Assembly (NCBI GenBank): GCA_013423325.1
Contig: BLJB01000333.1
Span: forward strand, 62,001-126,000
Length of the DNA stretch: 64,000 nt
From: Usnea hakonensis
Lineage: Eukaryota; Ascomycota; Lecanoromycetes; Lecanorales; Parmeliaceae
Direction of reading: 5' to 3'
Part shown: positions 34,229 to 46,231 of the stretch, piece by piece
Numbering within the stretch: position 1 is the stretch's first letter
Layout of the letters: each line of letters starts with the position of its first letter
Made by a program: the position numbers and the translations under genes
Notes under the pieces: model-generated
What the model saw: the letters and a program-made list of their open reading frames with translations, nothing else
Database searches by the model: none
Told to the model about the DNA's origin: nothing

Positions 34229-37200
34229 ATGCCTATCACAACCCATTCCGACGGCTCTGAAGACGTCAACGACTTCTTACTACGCATTCGGGACCTTTCG
34301 CGAAAGCGGGACTTAGAAGATGAAGAGCGGACAAGAAAGCTGGAGGAAGAGATTATACAAGGACGCATAGAAAGGCAGGCCCGAAGAGCAGGTACGCAGC
34401 CGAGGATTGAGTCGTCATCAAAGCGTGGTGTTGATGTGTTGAGCTAACGCGATTACACAGAGCGCGCAAGGTCAATCTCGCCCACCAAAGACGCACCCTC
34501 CAATCTTGGTACTCCTGGCTCCGTACACTCGGAAATCGAAATGTCGAGCGAGCACGACTTCTCGAACGCCCCATTCGTTCAGTCGTCATCGATTGGCTCC
34601 TCCGGCTTGGACGATATGCCTCGCAAGACGAATGGCGCCCGAGGATCTGATGCTTTGCATCGAGAGCTTCCACAGCCACCATCACAATCCCAGTCAACTT
34701 CCCAGCCGCTCTCAAGCCCGACATTGCCTCCTTCACGCGCTGGCACGCTCCCATGGCAGCAACGGCCTTCATCACGTGGTTCAACGGGCTCCAGCAGCCG
34801 CCCATTGTCCCTGGCCGCTTCTGAAAACAAGGCCTCAAAGTCCCCGATTACAATTGCAGTAGATACTCCTACGAAGATTGACAGCATGTCCAGAAACCAG
34901 ATCTCGCAGTCTCTGGGGTCAAAAGATCCAACTTGGTTCAAGCAGACAGCAGATCGAGGATTTGGATCTGCAGCATTTAGGAGGACCCGGGACAATATAT
35001 CAGATACAGCAACGATGATGGGCGGTGGGCGACTACCAGGAATGTCAAGAGAGAGTACCGTTGAATCTGAAGATCAGACGAAATCTTCTCCTGACACCAT
35101 TCGCTCGACATCACCATCAAGAGAGGGTTCAATCCGAGGCGTTTCTGGACTGGGCCATAAAAATTCGGCTTCTGGATCACTGGCATCGTCCGGAGTTATC
35201 CGATTTCCTCTATCAACTATGGGTAGTCAGAAACTTAATCCTCCCACCACTTCAAATCCATCTACAGGCGAGAACTCCTCGATCGTGCGAACACTGGCGA
35301 TGTCGCCTTCACAAGGTCGTCTTTCTCCAGAGCATCTGGATCGACCTGCGTCGCCTACCAAAGGTCTCGGAGGGTTCGTCCAAAGCGCAATGCTGAAACG
35401 CTCAGACAGCGTCAATAAAAGGTGGAGCGCACAGGTAGGTCCGGGTCTTAGTAGGGGGAACTCTGTCGCAAGTAATGCCGGTGGCTACGAGGGTGCAAGA
35501 CACCCGATGGGAGGAATCACTCCACTCAAAGATTCAAGACCAAGTAGTATGAATCGCGAGGGTTCCACGGAAAGAAGCTTAAGGCCCGGATCAAGTCACA
35601 GTACTGCTACTCTACCTCGACCGCCAATCGAAGATGAGGGGACAAATGTATCTACACCTTTGGCTAGCCTCGATTCTGTATCACCCCCGAACGAAATTCC
35701 CGAACCTGCGGCCATAGATAGCAAGCCGTTTCAACCGTCAGAGCAGGACGACAATGAAGCAGTGATGAGTCCACCCGCAAGCCCAAGCAAAAAATGGAGT
35801 CCCACCAAAGCGAGCTGGTTGGAGAACGCAATTAAAAAGCCCGACTCTCCTAGAGTCAAGTCGCCTGCACCCCAGCAGCCGGCATGGATGGCAGAGATCA
35901 ATCGAGCAAAGCAGCAGCGCGGAAGTAATGAAATATCAAAGGGAGGAAACTTCAAGGAGGTATCAACTGGCGGACTAATACGCTCACCTCCTCCAGGAAC
36001 GGGCTATAGACCACCGGGCGTTGGTGGGCTCCCTGGCGGTTTCAGTATGGGCGTAACAGCGAAACCTCGGGCTGGTAATCTGGAACGCGACAGCCAACAA
36101 ATTGAAACTCAGAAGCTTGTGAATGACAATGACCATTCTCGAGAATCATCTTTACCTCATACGCCGCCGGCGAAGGGGCCAGCAACGAAGGCTACCCCGT
36201 CCTGTCAATCACCATTTGACGAGAAACCTACAAACTCTCCTTCAGCGACTACGTACAGCTCTCATCTAGACTCTCATAACCCGTCGTCCAGCGGGGCTAA
36301 ACCAAAACCGGAAACGCCCCAGAAATTTGACTTGAAGTCGACCCTCAAATCCAAGCAACCTTCTGCAGAGGCTAAGAGTAAGGATGAGCCTGAGTTCAAG
36401 AACGTCTTTGGAAATCTCAAACGGACACAAACGCAGAATTACAAAGCTCCGGACGAACTTAGAAACAATATATTGCGCGGTAAAGCTGGACTAGCTGTGA
36501 CAGGTGGCCCAAAAAGAACAGAGCGTAAAGATGAGTTCATGGAAAGTATACTGAAGAAGAAGGCAGGGATGGTGGTCCCCTCAGCCTCTACAAGGATAAC
36601 GAGTGCGAGTTCAAGACTCCAAGAGTATAGTGTACCTGAGGCGATTGCCAAGAGGCAAGGGCTTACAAGGTCTGCAAGCCTTCTCAGCAACGATGGCACT
36701 GAGGGAGCGGACAAACCCTCCGGAGCCGAAGCACTTGCTAAATCACAGTATTTGCAAGACAAGCCAAAACCGATACCCCCGGAAAAACCGACTCGCGTCA
36801 CATCCAAGGCGGAGGAAGATCTGGCGTCCAAAAGCTTGCTTGGCGGCGGCTTTACTTCCTCGCTCGCTGGTATGCTGGGAAGGGGCTCATCGCCGATGAC
36901 TAGCAACGACAAGCCCGGTATTTCACCTGCGTCAGGTGACGGTCAGGACATGCAACCCATTGCAAGGCGTAGTGATGAAGATGCAACTTCAGTAGGGCCA
37001 CAACTAACACACGCAACCAAAGCCAGAGCACGTGGGCCAAAAAGACGATTGCCCACGAGTACGCAGCACGCCGCCAAAGACGTGCCGCTGCCTCAAACTG
37101 AGCCTCCGTTAGCAATAGCTGTGGCTGAGAGCAGAACTCTTCACTCTACGGACGTCACCAAGTCCCAGAACGTCCCACCCAGTTTTTATAGACCGGAGTC

Positions 37201-39296
37201 GCGACCGCTATCTAATATTACACATAATAATAATAATAACCGTAAGGCCTCTCAGCCTACATCCCCAAGGAAACCATCGACCAGCATAGCCCAGCCTTCT
37301 AATCTCAAAACTTCGTCACCCATCTCGCAGGTCCATGGGACAGAATCGCAGAATAAGCCCACTCCAGTCGTCAAGGGAAAGCCCGCACTGAGTCCGAAGG
37401 ATCAGAAACCACCAAAGTCTTTCAGTCCTGCACATGGGCCTTCCCCTGACACTCCACTAAAGCGACTAGCTGCGCAGGAGTCCCATAATGTTGGTGCCGA
37501 GAGGCGCGAACCCGAGCCTCGGGAGCTGGGTAGGCCAACTCCCTTGGGCAAAGGTGAAGCAGCTCCTTGGGGACGAGCGTCTATGCAACCAACCCAACAT
37601 CAAGCGCCGGTCCAGATCCCCGCACGAAAAGATGAAGAAGCCGCTAAAGAAGAAGCAGGCTTTAGGTCAAAGCCCCCTGTTGTAGCCCCCATCGGATTGG
37701 GCATCGAGACCACCGTCCGTGGAACCAAGTCGTCGTTCGAGCACAAACCCCCATTGCCGGGTACTCCATCCCCCAAATCTCCTCCATTACTAGGAAGAAA
37801 GCCCGCTTCGATTGCAAACAGGATCGTGTCCACCCCCCCGTCATCTCCAGCTGTCATCGCTCTACCAACATCAGCCACTCGACAAGCGTTGAGACCATTC
37901 CAAAGTACTTCTTCGGGGGCATCTGACCTCTTCGCCGATGTGTTTGACGAATGCCCAAGTCCCAAGACCGACGTGGGCATCGATACGCAAGCTGTTCTCA
38001 ATTCGTGCTCCTCCAAAGACAGCTCACTGAAAATTAAGACGCTCCGCAAACAGATATTTGAGATCATAGAAAACGGTAAATCAATTCCTGTACCTTCTCA
38101 CCAAGAACACATTCTCTTCGAGGGCTCATTGTACATCTGTAATCACGTTTTCGGCACCCTCGCAGGAACACGTACCACAGAAGTGTACCTCTGGTGTGGT
38201 GACACTGTTCCATCCTCGTTGATCGAAGATGCCGTGTTGTTCGCCAAGAAGGTTGCTAAGGATAATAACGGCAAGTTCATTATTCTCAAGCAGGGCAAAG
38301 AAACGAGCAACTTCTTTCAAGCACTCGGAGGGATAGTCATTACGCGCCGTGGACTGCGTAGTCACCCGGAGACTTTGGTTGGCACGACAGGCACTTATCT
38401 TCTTTGCGGACGGCAGCATGTTGGACAAATTGCTTTTGACGAAGTAGACTGCTGCCCAAGGAGCCTTTGCAAAGGATTTCCTTACATTCTCGCCACTCGC
38501 TCTGGAAGCTTATATCTCTGGAAGGGCAATGGTTCGGGCGCGGACGAGCTGGGCTGCGCAAGGCTGATAGGGATGGATTTAGGTCTCACCGGCGAGATTG
38601 AGGAAATAGATGACGGTCAGGAGCCTGACGTTTTCTGGCAATCGTTTCCGGACGAAAGTCGGCATGTCCACACCGCTGAAGGAACAAAATCAGAGTATTG
38701 GCATCTGAAGCCATCTTGTGAACAGTACACGACGAGGCTATACGGAATCAATGTAGATGTACCACGCCCAAAGTCAAGCTCGGGATTTATGCAATGGGGC
38801 AGGAGAGGTAGTGCGCCTGCAGAAACGAATGCTGCCGCAACAGCGCAGATCAGCGAGATCACGCCCTTCGCGCAATTGGATCTCATGGACGATGGAGTTC
38901 TTGTACTTGATGCTTTCTTCGAGATCTTCGTGTAAGTTCTTCTACTTCTGCTTCAAGCCGGAAAACAAACCCCTCGCTGACCGACCTTGATCAAGCATCC
39001 TAAGCATCCGCTCCCTCGCACCAGCACCCCAGCACAAATCCACCAAATCTGCAGCATTTCGCGCCGCTTTGGTCTTCGCCCAAGAATATGGCATCCTTGC
39101 CGCTTCCGCGGAAGACAGGCCCTTCGTACCGGTCAGCTCTGTTGTTGTTTGTTCGAGGACTGAGCCTCGGAATGTAGAGGAAATTGAAGGTATCCCAGAA
39201 GGCATGAGGCGAGCGTTCAGGAAATGGGATGATGGCAAAGGGCTACGTGAGTGTAGGGTACTGCCTCTTGCTGCAGCTTTACAAGCTACGGGGTGA
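34229..39296 (+). CDS. DUF4045-gelsolin domain protein
   Basis: Three exons: 34229..34391, 34461..38931, 38996..39296; 1644 residues. It starts with MPITTHSDGSEDVNDFLLRIRDLSRKRDLEDEER, a short helical segment found at the start of the DUF4045 family. About 1100 residues of Ser/Pro-rich, mostly disordered sequence follow, with short conserved stretches such as WLENAIKKPDSPRVKSPAPQQPAWMAEINRAK, EFKNVFGNLKRTQTQNYKAPDELRNNI and the LRGKAGLAV/ILKKKAGMVV pair. From about 1240 to the end there are gelsolin-like repeats: LFEGSLYICNHVFGTLAGTRTTEVYLWCGD, TYLLCGRQHVGQIAFDEVD, LYLWKGNGSGADEL, and after the last intron FAQEYGILAASAEDRPFVPVSSVV. This is the fungal villin/gelsolin-like architecture, thought to act on actin. 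Calcium-binding residues were not assigned. Confidence 0.9.
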
Positions 39297-39913
39297 TGAG
39301 TGGTTGCGGCCTTGGAATTGTCTTTTTTTCGAGGTTTTCAGATTGTTACAGGAGAGGGAACGGACAAACCAGCTATATAAATTTGTGGGGACGGATGGAC
39401 CAAAAATGGGAAACAGCGGTATGAAAAGCTCGGCGTTCGAATGTTTTCGAAGGGGCAGCTGATCTGGGAACTATCTGCACATTACGTTCATCATCATTCT
39501 CTTCTTCTTCTTGTTCTTTTAGATACACAATTCGGGAGGTAGATGGCCCTGGCCTTCCAGGTTGGACCGGCTGACTTCTATCACTTTACTTAGCCTTCGA
39601 TGAGCATTGGCCGAAGAGACAAGAGCTTATTTTGGGCTGAAACATTCTTTTGGCCCCATTTTCCTGCTTCTTCCGCATGCTTGGCCGCAAACCGCTCGCC
39701 TTCACCTGGAGTGGAGGAGAGTATCTCTTGGCGCTAGCACGCATGCAGGTTGCCCTTGCATTGGTTCTACTAGCCGTTGTGGCCTGAACTTCAGTATGAG
39801 TAATGAGTACCATTGGAGGCGTATAGAGCGATGCGCTATCACTTACTGGCATTGTCCTTTGCCTCTCTTGGGAGCGATTTCGGCAGTCTCGATCAAATCT
39901 GAATGTTATGTGT
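39297..39913. other. Intergenic, convergent 3' ends
   Basis: 617 bp between the 3' ends of the gelsolin gene and VPS3. A 164-codon minus-strand frame at 39586..40080 overlaps the VPS3 end in another frame and looks like a shadow of it. Nothing else is recognised. Confidence 0.5.
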
Positions 39914-42900
39914 TCAGGGGACCTCCTCAATCTGCGGTCCACGCTCGCTACACTTCTCAATGAACGCCGCAGCGATCTGGAGATTTTCTGCACCGCGCAG
40001 AGCCTTAGTGACGGTGACTTCTCTTCTCTCATGAATGAGTTGGCGGAAAGAGCTGACCAGGAATCCTGACACCAACTCAACCGACCAAGAATCGGGAATG
40101 AGCTCTAGGACGTCCCGTATATCGTACCATAATCCAAAGCGCTCGAGCAGTTCACTTGTTCGTTCCAATCTGTCGCTGGGGTCCTCGATGCGGAGGAACT
40201 CTGTAAGAAGGTACCCGAATAGGACGGCTTGCTCCTTTTGAGACGGGGCAGGAGTCGAACCGGATCCTGATGAGGGATGGAAGATGCTTGCTCCACCAAG
40301 TAGGCAATAATTTACAGCAGTGTGGTAGTCTCCCAGCCCGTGGATCAGCAGACGCAAGGCTTGTCTATGCCGACCTTGACGGCCGTCAAGAATAATGGAC
40401 TCGGGCACCAAGTCCTGTTCAAATGGCTCAATACGTGATAGTAGATTGCCTACATCGTAGGAGAAGTCCGATCCATGACTCCCACCTATAAGCTCAAGCA
40501 GACGCAAACGGTCATGCCACCATGGCGTTGGGGCTGCGTTTTCAGAGATGAAGTGTTGGTAGGTCGGCTTTGGAGGGCGAAGTGCTCTATAGGATTCGTA
40601 GGATTGTGAAAGAATACCCCGAGCTTCATCAGATGATCCTAGAATGTGAAGCACGTTGTCGAGGTAGTATGTGATAAGGTCGTTGGCGTATTGAACATGC
40701 TTTTTACCAAAGACCAGATGCTCCAAGTATACTTTGACGGCGTCAGGAGCCTTCCTTCGCAGTAACATAACGACTTGCTGAGGTTCCCACTTGACTCTGC
40801 TGCTCTCGTTGGTGAATACCTGGACTCCAAGAGCTGGACGACGTCTAGCGAGCCAAGTACCATATTCGTCAACCAAACCCGTGTCTTTGATCATCACGAG
40901 GTATCCTCGAACTTTATTTTCACCATCGACCAGGCCCCCTCCCTCGTCGCGCTCGCCTTCAATTATCCTTCTCCACGTTTCCAAAACCTTTCTGGCCATT
41001 GTCCGGCTCTGGTACAGCCTGCTGAGGACGAAAAGACGCTTGTACTGCTCCAAAAGGATGATTGCGTGGTCAAAGCAATCAACACCGGAATCAACAAGGG
41101 CATATAGCTCAATCCTCGTTGGTGAAGGCCTCGACACCCTCGAGGGATCTCTTTTATCTTGCTCCAGCAGTACTCGAAGAAGAGCTGCATCGACGGTTAG
41201 AAAAACCTCAACTTCGTCAGCGATACTCCCAAATCCCTTTCGTTGTCGCCATGCTCCAAGGTAACGTTTAACAAAATTCAAGGTTTCGGGTGTCGCCAGC
41301 TCCTCAAAGGTTGTGCGTATTGCTGATCTGAAGCGTGCAACGACGGAGATCAACCCAGCATGTATCCAGATGCCCTTTGGCCCCTCAACAACTTCTTCAC
41401 GGAGAGCAGGTATCAGAGTCAGTATAACCCGTGGATCCACATTTCCTTCCATAAGCAATCCTTCGGTGATTCTTAGGTCGGCTGCTTGTATATTAGACAA
41501 CGGAATTGGACGAGCGATTGAATCGGCGAACAGGATTAAGCTGGCTTTCTGGCGAATATATTCCAGGCTGAGGAACTCCGTCTCTGACGTAGCTTCTTGT
41601 CCCCGGATACTGTTGACGATTTGAATGATTCGGCTACGCTCAAGTTCCTGGTGAGATTTCTCTTGCGGACTCGATTCCAAGACTTCATCAATGGCTGTGT
41701 CAAGCTTGGTAGCAAGGGCGTTCCTGACGACTAACCAAATAGAAGTGCCTGACCATAGGATAATACGACCGATTCGGCTTCCAAGACGACGACCAAAGTC
41801 AATTTCTTCCTTGGTTCTGCTCAACTCCAGATCTTCTGTGAGCTCTGGGCCTGACTCGCGTGAGTCGTTAGACGCTGAGTCCTTTGCTGAAAGCGATAGG
41901 CGTTTGCCACGCAACAATTCGCCGACCTCTGGGAAAGGGACTGTTACAGGTGCGTTGATTGCCCGAAGTCCAATTCTTTCTAGGGCAAGGCAGTTCCCCG
42001 CATCCCGGCCAGTCGGCGCCAACGAAGCGTCAGGAATGTCAATCGTCTCTTTGGTCTCTCCATCGTCCACATCCCATCTCTGAATCTCAATAACACTGTG
42101 TTCACTGTCGCCGGCAGCCATTGTCATGGTAGCAAGCGCGAACCCTTCACGGTCCTCGTCTACCGCCCCATATTCGCTTTCGATTCCGCTTCCATCTACG
42201 ACCAAGGCCCGAGGGTATCGAGTAAAGTGCAAAGTTCCTCTCACGACATCTCCATCAAGGTTTACAAAGATCCCAACACCTGCTTCGTTTACGTTTGTGC
42301 CAGTGGTCAGCAAAAACTCAGTAGGAGTCGGTGAACATATGTGAGGCACTAATTCTGCAGAAGGACGCAATCGAGCGGGTGAGAGTCCTCTGAGCGAATC
42401 TGATCGTTCTGGTCGTTCGGGTGGTATCGGAAGAGGCTTATCGGGCGTCGTCGTCAGAGTAGCATTTTCTGGTTTTGACGCGGATCTGTTCGAGATTGGT
42501 GTTGGCGATGGTGAAGTATCCAGCGTGATTGGCTCTGGAGTTGCAAGCTCTGGTCTATCCCGACTTGTAGGTTGAGGACTAGCTTGACGTCTACCTAGAC
42601 CTCCAACGAAGGCACCAAGGCTTGTATTTCTCCCATGACCTTTATTGTCCGAGGACCCTTCGCTCGAAACCGGGCGTGATAAATTAGAGGTTCGCGCAGC
42701 CGTAGAATCTGGCGTTGCTGATATGCTTTCAACTCTACCGCCGGCAGTATTCTCATGCAACGACGAAATAGGAAACAGTGTGATCTTTTGTTGATTTTCA
42801 ACATCAAGCAAAGCATATGAGTGCGCGTCTGCCACACAAGCAAAATTGCCTCGGCGAGTAGATATGAGACAGCCTGGGAACTCAATGTCTCGGACCTGAC

Positions 42901-43474
42901 GAGCTTTATCACGTATCCGCACAAGCCGGGCCTTGTTCTTGACACATATCATCACGATTGTCCCATTGTCTTCCGCTGCTGCTGAAGTCTTGCTGAGGTC
43001 CACACCTCCCACCCATGTGCAATTGGGTACGGTAGCATTGCCGAACGCAGGACTCAATTCGGGCAGACTGTAGAAACTCAAAGTACCATTGCAAAGAACA
43101 CATGCTTTTTGTACTTCTGGTAGAACCAAAATCTGTTGCACACCTGGTAGAGTCTGGGAGCTTTGAGAAGTGTATGCTGGCTGCAGTCTTGAAGCAAAAA
43201 TATACTGCGGACCCAAAGACAGATCTGCTGGATCTGCGGGAATGGAGACGAAATGTAGTATTTCTGCCAGAGAAGTGCCAATGTAAAGGTTCTCATCACA
43301 AAGCTCCACACAAGTGATGTGAACTTCTGCTGCATGCCCCTCGGTCGAAAGTGGGATGTCCTCCACAAGTGGCCTGAGGACGTATGAGCCGGTAAGAACT
43401 CGTCCTACATCCCCAGGCCTGTGGGGATGCCCACTCCGTTCCTGCTCCAACATGATTTCCCACGGAGACCCCAA
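39914..43474 (-). CDS. VPS3: CNH-domain vacuolar sorting protein, VPS3/TGFBRAP1 type
   Basis: One exon on the minus strand, 1186 codons. The N-terminal region (about 30-470) is a CNH beta-propeller: SYVLRPLVEDIPLSTEGHAAEVHITCVELCDENLYIGTSLAEILHF, then WVGGVDLS and CLISTRRGNFACVADAHSYALLDVEN. It has a 150-residue low-complexity insert (about 250-380). The second half is alpha-helical, with EGPKGIWIHAGLI, VFLTVDAALLRVLL, HAIILLEQYKRLFVLSRLY and AVNYCLLGGASIF, typical of Vps39/TGFBRAP1 proteins. VPS3 is the Rab5-binding subunit of the CORVET tether in endosome fusion. It lacks a terminal zinc finger. VPS39 (HOPS) is the main alternative; the IPL spacing at the N-terminus favours VPS3. Two Met choices lie at residues 1 and 8. 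It ends within a possible short exon, so the last 5-10 residues are uncertain. Confidence 0.85.
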   Translation of the reverse strand: MGSPWEIMLEQERSGHPHRPGDVGRVLTGSYVLRPLVEDIPLSTEGHAAEVHITCVELCDENLYIGTSLAEILHFVSIPADPADLSLGPQYIFASRLQPAYTSQSSQTLPGVQQILVLPEVQKACVLCNGTLSFYSLPELSPAFGNATVPNCTWVGGVDLSKTSAAAEDNGTIVMICVKNKARLVRIRDKARQVRDIEFPGCLISTRRGNFACVADAHSYALLDVENQQKITLFPISSLHENTAGGRVESISATPDSTAARTSNLSRPVSSEGSSDNKGHGRNTSLGAFVGGLGRRQASPQPTSRDRPELATPEPITLDTSPSPTPISNRSASKPENATLTTTPDKPLPIPPERPERSDSLRGLSPARLRPSAELVPHICSPTPTEFLLTTGTNVNEAGVGIFVNLDGDVVRGTLHFTRYPRALVVDGSGIESEYGAVDEDREGFALATMTMAAGDSEHSVIEIQRWDVDDGETKETIDIPDASLAPTGRDAGNCLALERIGLRAINAPVTVPFPEVGELLRGKRLSLSAKDSASNDSRESGPELTEDLELSRTKEEIDFGRRLGSRIGRIILWSGTSIWLVVRNALATKLDTAIDEVLESSPQEKSHQELERSRIIQIVNSIRGQEATSETEFLSLEYIRQKASLILFADSIARPIPLSNIQAADLRITEGLLMEGNVDPRVILTLIPALREEVVEGPKGIWIHAGLISVVARFRSAIRTTFEELATPETLNFVKRYLGAWRQRKGFGSIADEVEVFLTVDAALLRVLLEQDKRDPSRVSRPSPTRIELYALVDSGVDCFDHAIILLEQYKRLFVLSRLYQSRTMARKVLETWRRIIEGERDEGGGLVDGENKVRGYLVMIKDTGLVDEYGTWLARRRPALGVQVFTNESSRVKWEPQQVVMLLRRKAPDAVKVYLEHLVFGKKHVQYANDLITYYLDNVLHILGSSDEARGILSQSYESYRALRPPKPTYQHFISENAAPTPWWHDRLRLLELIGGSHGSDFSYDVGNLLSRIEPFEQDLVPESIILDGRQGRHRQALRLLIHGLGDYHTAVNYCLLGGASIFHPSSGSGSTPAPSQKEQAVLFGYLLTEFLRIEDPSDRLERTSELLERFGLWYDIRDVLELIPDSWSVELVSGFLVSSFRQLIHERREVTVTKALRGAENLQIAAAFIEKCSERGPQIEEVP

Positions 43475-43758
43475 GGCCTCTTCAGCCTTACTGCATTTAC
43501 ATCATCCCATCTTAAGGAGTGTCAGGAGTCAGCGGGTGACTGATGGGGCACGGCTGTAATCTACCTTATGTGCTTATACTTGTGTGGACCATCTCAGCCT
43601 TGGCGTTGGCGTTTGACTCGTCCCGGGCCGTAACTTCAAACTGTCCTTCACTCGCTGACTCCTCATCCCCAGGGCATTGGGCATTCGGTAGAGAATCCAA
43701 TGGACTATAGAATAGATGCCTTGGCCCGATCAAAACGATAGCAAAATCCAAATGCAAC
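43475..43758. promoter_or_regulatory. Shared upstream region of VPS3 and COY1
   Basis: 284 bp between divergent starts. Both genes act in membrane traffic, so co-regulation is possible, but no motif supports it. Confidence 0.4.
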
Positions 43759-46231
43759 ATGGACGTCTCCGCGGGAGGGGACACTGCATCCCCATACGAA
43801 AGTGATCGAGACGGTCCCAGGGATACCTCGAACTCTACCAAGAATGCCTCTTCCACCTTGTTGAGCAATGGCGACTCTCCGTATTCGCAGGAGGATAACA
43901 AGTTTCAGACAGCAATATCAGCCTGGAGGAGTACGCATAGCACCAGCTGCCGCAGGATGTGGCATGGCTAACACATGTATCTAGATATTGACCTGACCAA
44001 ACTCGTCCCAGAGCTCGATTCTACGGCCACCGATATCGTTACGCATCAACGAGATGCTCTTTTGTCACGCAAGGATCTGGCACAGAAGACAAAGGATTTC
44101 AGGAAGCTGGATGACGCTGCCAAACTTGGAGAATTCAAGGGTCTCTTAAAAGGTATTAAACCTATGAGATGGCCCACCGTCGCTGCCTGCTAAGGTTGAA
44201 CAGCATACCAGACGTTCATTGACCTCCTTACGAGTCATGGAAAGACAACTTCATCCGCCTTTCTACAAATCTACTCTTCCGTCTCCGAAGCTCCAGATCC
44301 GTACCCACTACTTGAAGCATCTGTTGACGCGCTTTTGCTATCCGAGGATACGCTTCCTAAGCTTACGTCTGAAAATGAGCACCTTCAGAAAAGTATCAGC
44401 AACCTTACGCAGCAGTTAGACAACTCTGACCGCTTGTTGGAGGAAGAACGTACAGCTAGGAGGGCAGTGGAAGAATCACGGGATACTAAGGTCAAAGAGG
44501 TAGAATCGTCATGGAAGGCTGTAGTCGAAGAGAAAAAGGATAATTGGGAAGCCAAAGAACGGAGTCTGGAAGACAAGATCGAGAGCCAGGAACGTCTCTT
44601 GAACGAGTTGAAAGCTAGTTATGAAGTTTCGCAGCGTTTGGGTCAAGGTGGAGACGATGAGAATGAAGCCCATCGCAACTCTGCCAGTGCCGCTGAATTG
44701 GAACTCGTGAGCTCAGAGCTCGACAGGACTAGCCAACGCTTGGCAGAAGTCGAGGCAAGGAATGAGCAGTTGAGGGTCGAGCTCGCAGAAACGTTCTCGA
44801 GTACCCAGCGAAAGTCCACTGCAGATGAAGACCCCAACATTGCACGCCTAAGGTCTGAAAATTCCGCGCTGCTGAGAAGGTTGGACAACGTCAGACTCGA
44901 GAAAGATACCGAGACTCGGAAGCGTGAAACCCGCATTCGTGCCCTGGAGAAGAATGCCCAGATGCTGGAGCGTGATAGAGAAGGGCTCCGCGAGCGTGTC
45001 CAATCATGGCGTGACTATGACGAGATCAAACAGGAACTAGAGATATTCAAGGTATTTTCTGTTCTGGACATCGTCTGCGCTGCTTGCTGATCTGCGTCAG
45101 TCAATCGAGCTCTCTACTCTCGACGAGGACGACGCCCCGACTGGTAGCACTAGCGACCTGGTCTCGGCCAACAATACGGCTACAGGAGACAAAAAGGACT
45201 CGCTTGAACAGCTGTTGCTTGCAAGAAATAAAAAGCTGGGCAACGAAATGGCAGTGCTGCGGATTTCGCATCAAGATTTGCAACAGCAGCTTGAAACCAT
45301 GCAGGAAGCTATGTCAAACACGAATTCAGAACTCGAGCGCGCGCAGAATCTGAACGCGACCTTGGAAACGGACCTAGTGAAAGTACAACAAGAGGCATCG
45401 AATGCCTTCCCCTCATCGGCTATGTCTGTCGCCGGGACCTATTCATCCCGCTATCCGTCTTCATCCTACAATGCCAACTCATTCCCCAGCCGCAAAGGTA
45501 GGGTATCTCCTACATCTTCCATCATATCTGGCTTCGACCCACAGAGCGCCCAGCGTAATACCCTGGACGCCATCCGAGCCGGTGAATCTGTCGGCGGGGG
45601 CTCTGGAATCATGCCTATGGTCCAAGCTCAGCGTGACCGGTTCAAGCAAAAGAATACCCAATTAGAAGAAGAGCTCTCCAAACAATACGGTACCGTCTCC
45701 TCCCTACGGCAGGAAATTGCATCCCTGCAAAAGGACAATTTGAACCTCTACGAGAAATCTCGCTACGTCTCTACCTACAGTCGAGGTGCACCAGCCTCAT
45801 CAGCTTCGGCATACGCGCAGTCTCCACATCCAACAGCAATATCAGCGTCAGCAGAGACACCTTCAGGCCTCTCGTTGGACCGCTATCGCTCCACATACGA
45901 AGCAAACCTTTCTCCTTTCGCTGCTTTCCGTGGACGCGAGTCTACAAGGGCCTACAAAAGGATGAGCCTCCCTGAACGCGTTGTTTTTTCCATCACTCGC
46001 ATGGTCCTTGCCAACAGAACAAGCCGCAACCTGTTTGCGTTCTACTGCTTCTCTTTACATATTCTGATATTCGTAATGCTTTACTGGATGCATTCCTTCG
46101 ACGTTTCGAAACATGCGAGCAGCCTCAGTAAAGCGGCTAACGTGGTCGTGGCTGGCGGTGGCAATCCTGGAGCAGGCGCCCAGCACGGCGATTGGCTTCA
46201 AGAGGGATTTGAAGCTGGCGCAGGAACGTGA
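43759..46231 (+). CDS. COY1: CASP/COY1 Golgi golgin
   Basis: Four exons: 43759..43930, 43985..44152, 44204..45051, 45101..46231; 772 residues. COY1 and mammalian CASP are tail-anchored Golgi coiled-coil proteins in intra-Golgi retrograde transport. Visible: a CASP N-terminal block, KFQTAISAWRNIDLTKLVPELDSTATDIVTHQRDALLSRKDLAQKTKDFRKL, then a long coiled coil (about 130-400), a Ser/Tyr-rich linker (about 425-600), and a C-terminal conserved part RVVFSITRMVLANRTSRNLFAFYCFSLHILIFVMLYWM with one membrane helix at about 706-727. The tail after it is short, as in CASP. The first splice (TGG AGG A / AT ATT) and second (AAA G / CA TAC CAG) restore family sequence exactly. Confidence 0.93.

Noticed and set aside
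39586..40080. 164-codon minus-strand frame as a separate gene or extra VPS3 exon
   Set aside because: It overlaps the VPS3 coding end in another frame, has no recognisable domain and no splice signal joins it in phase.
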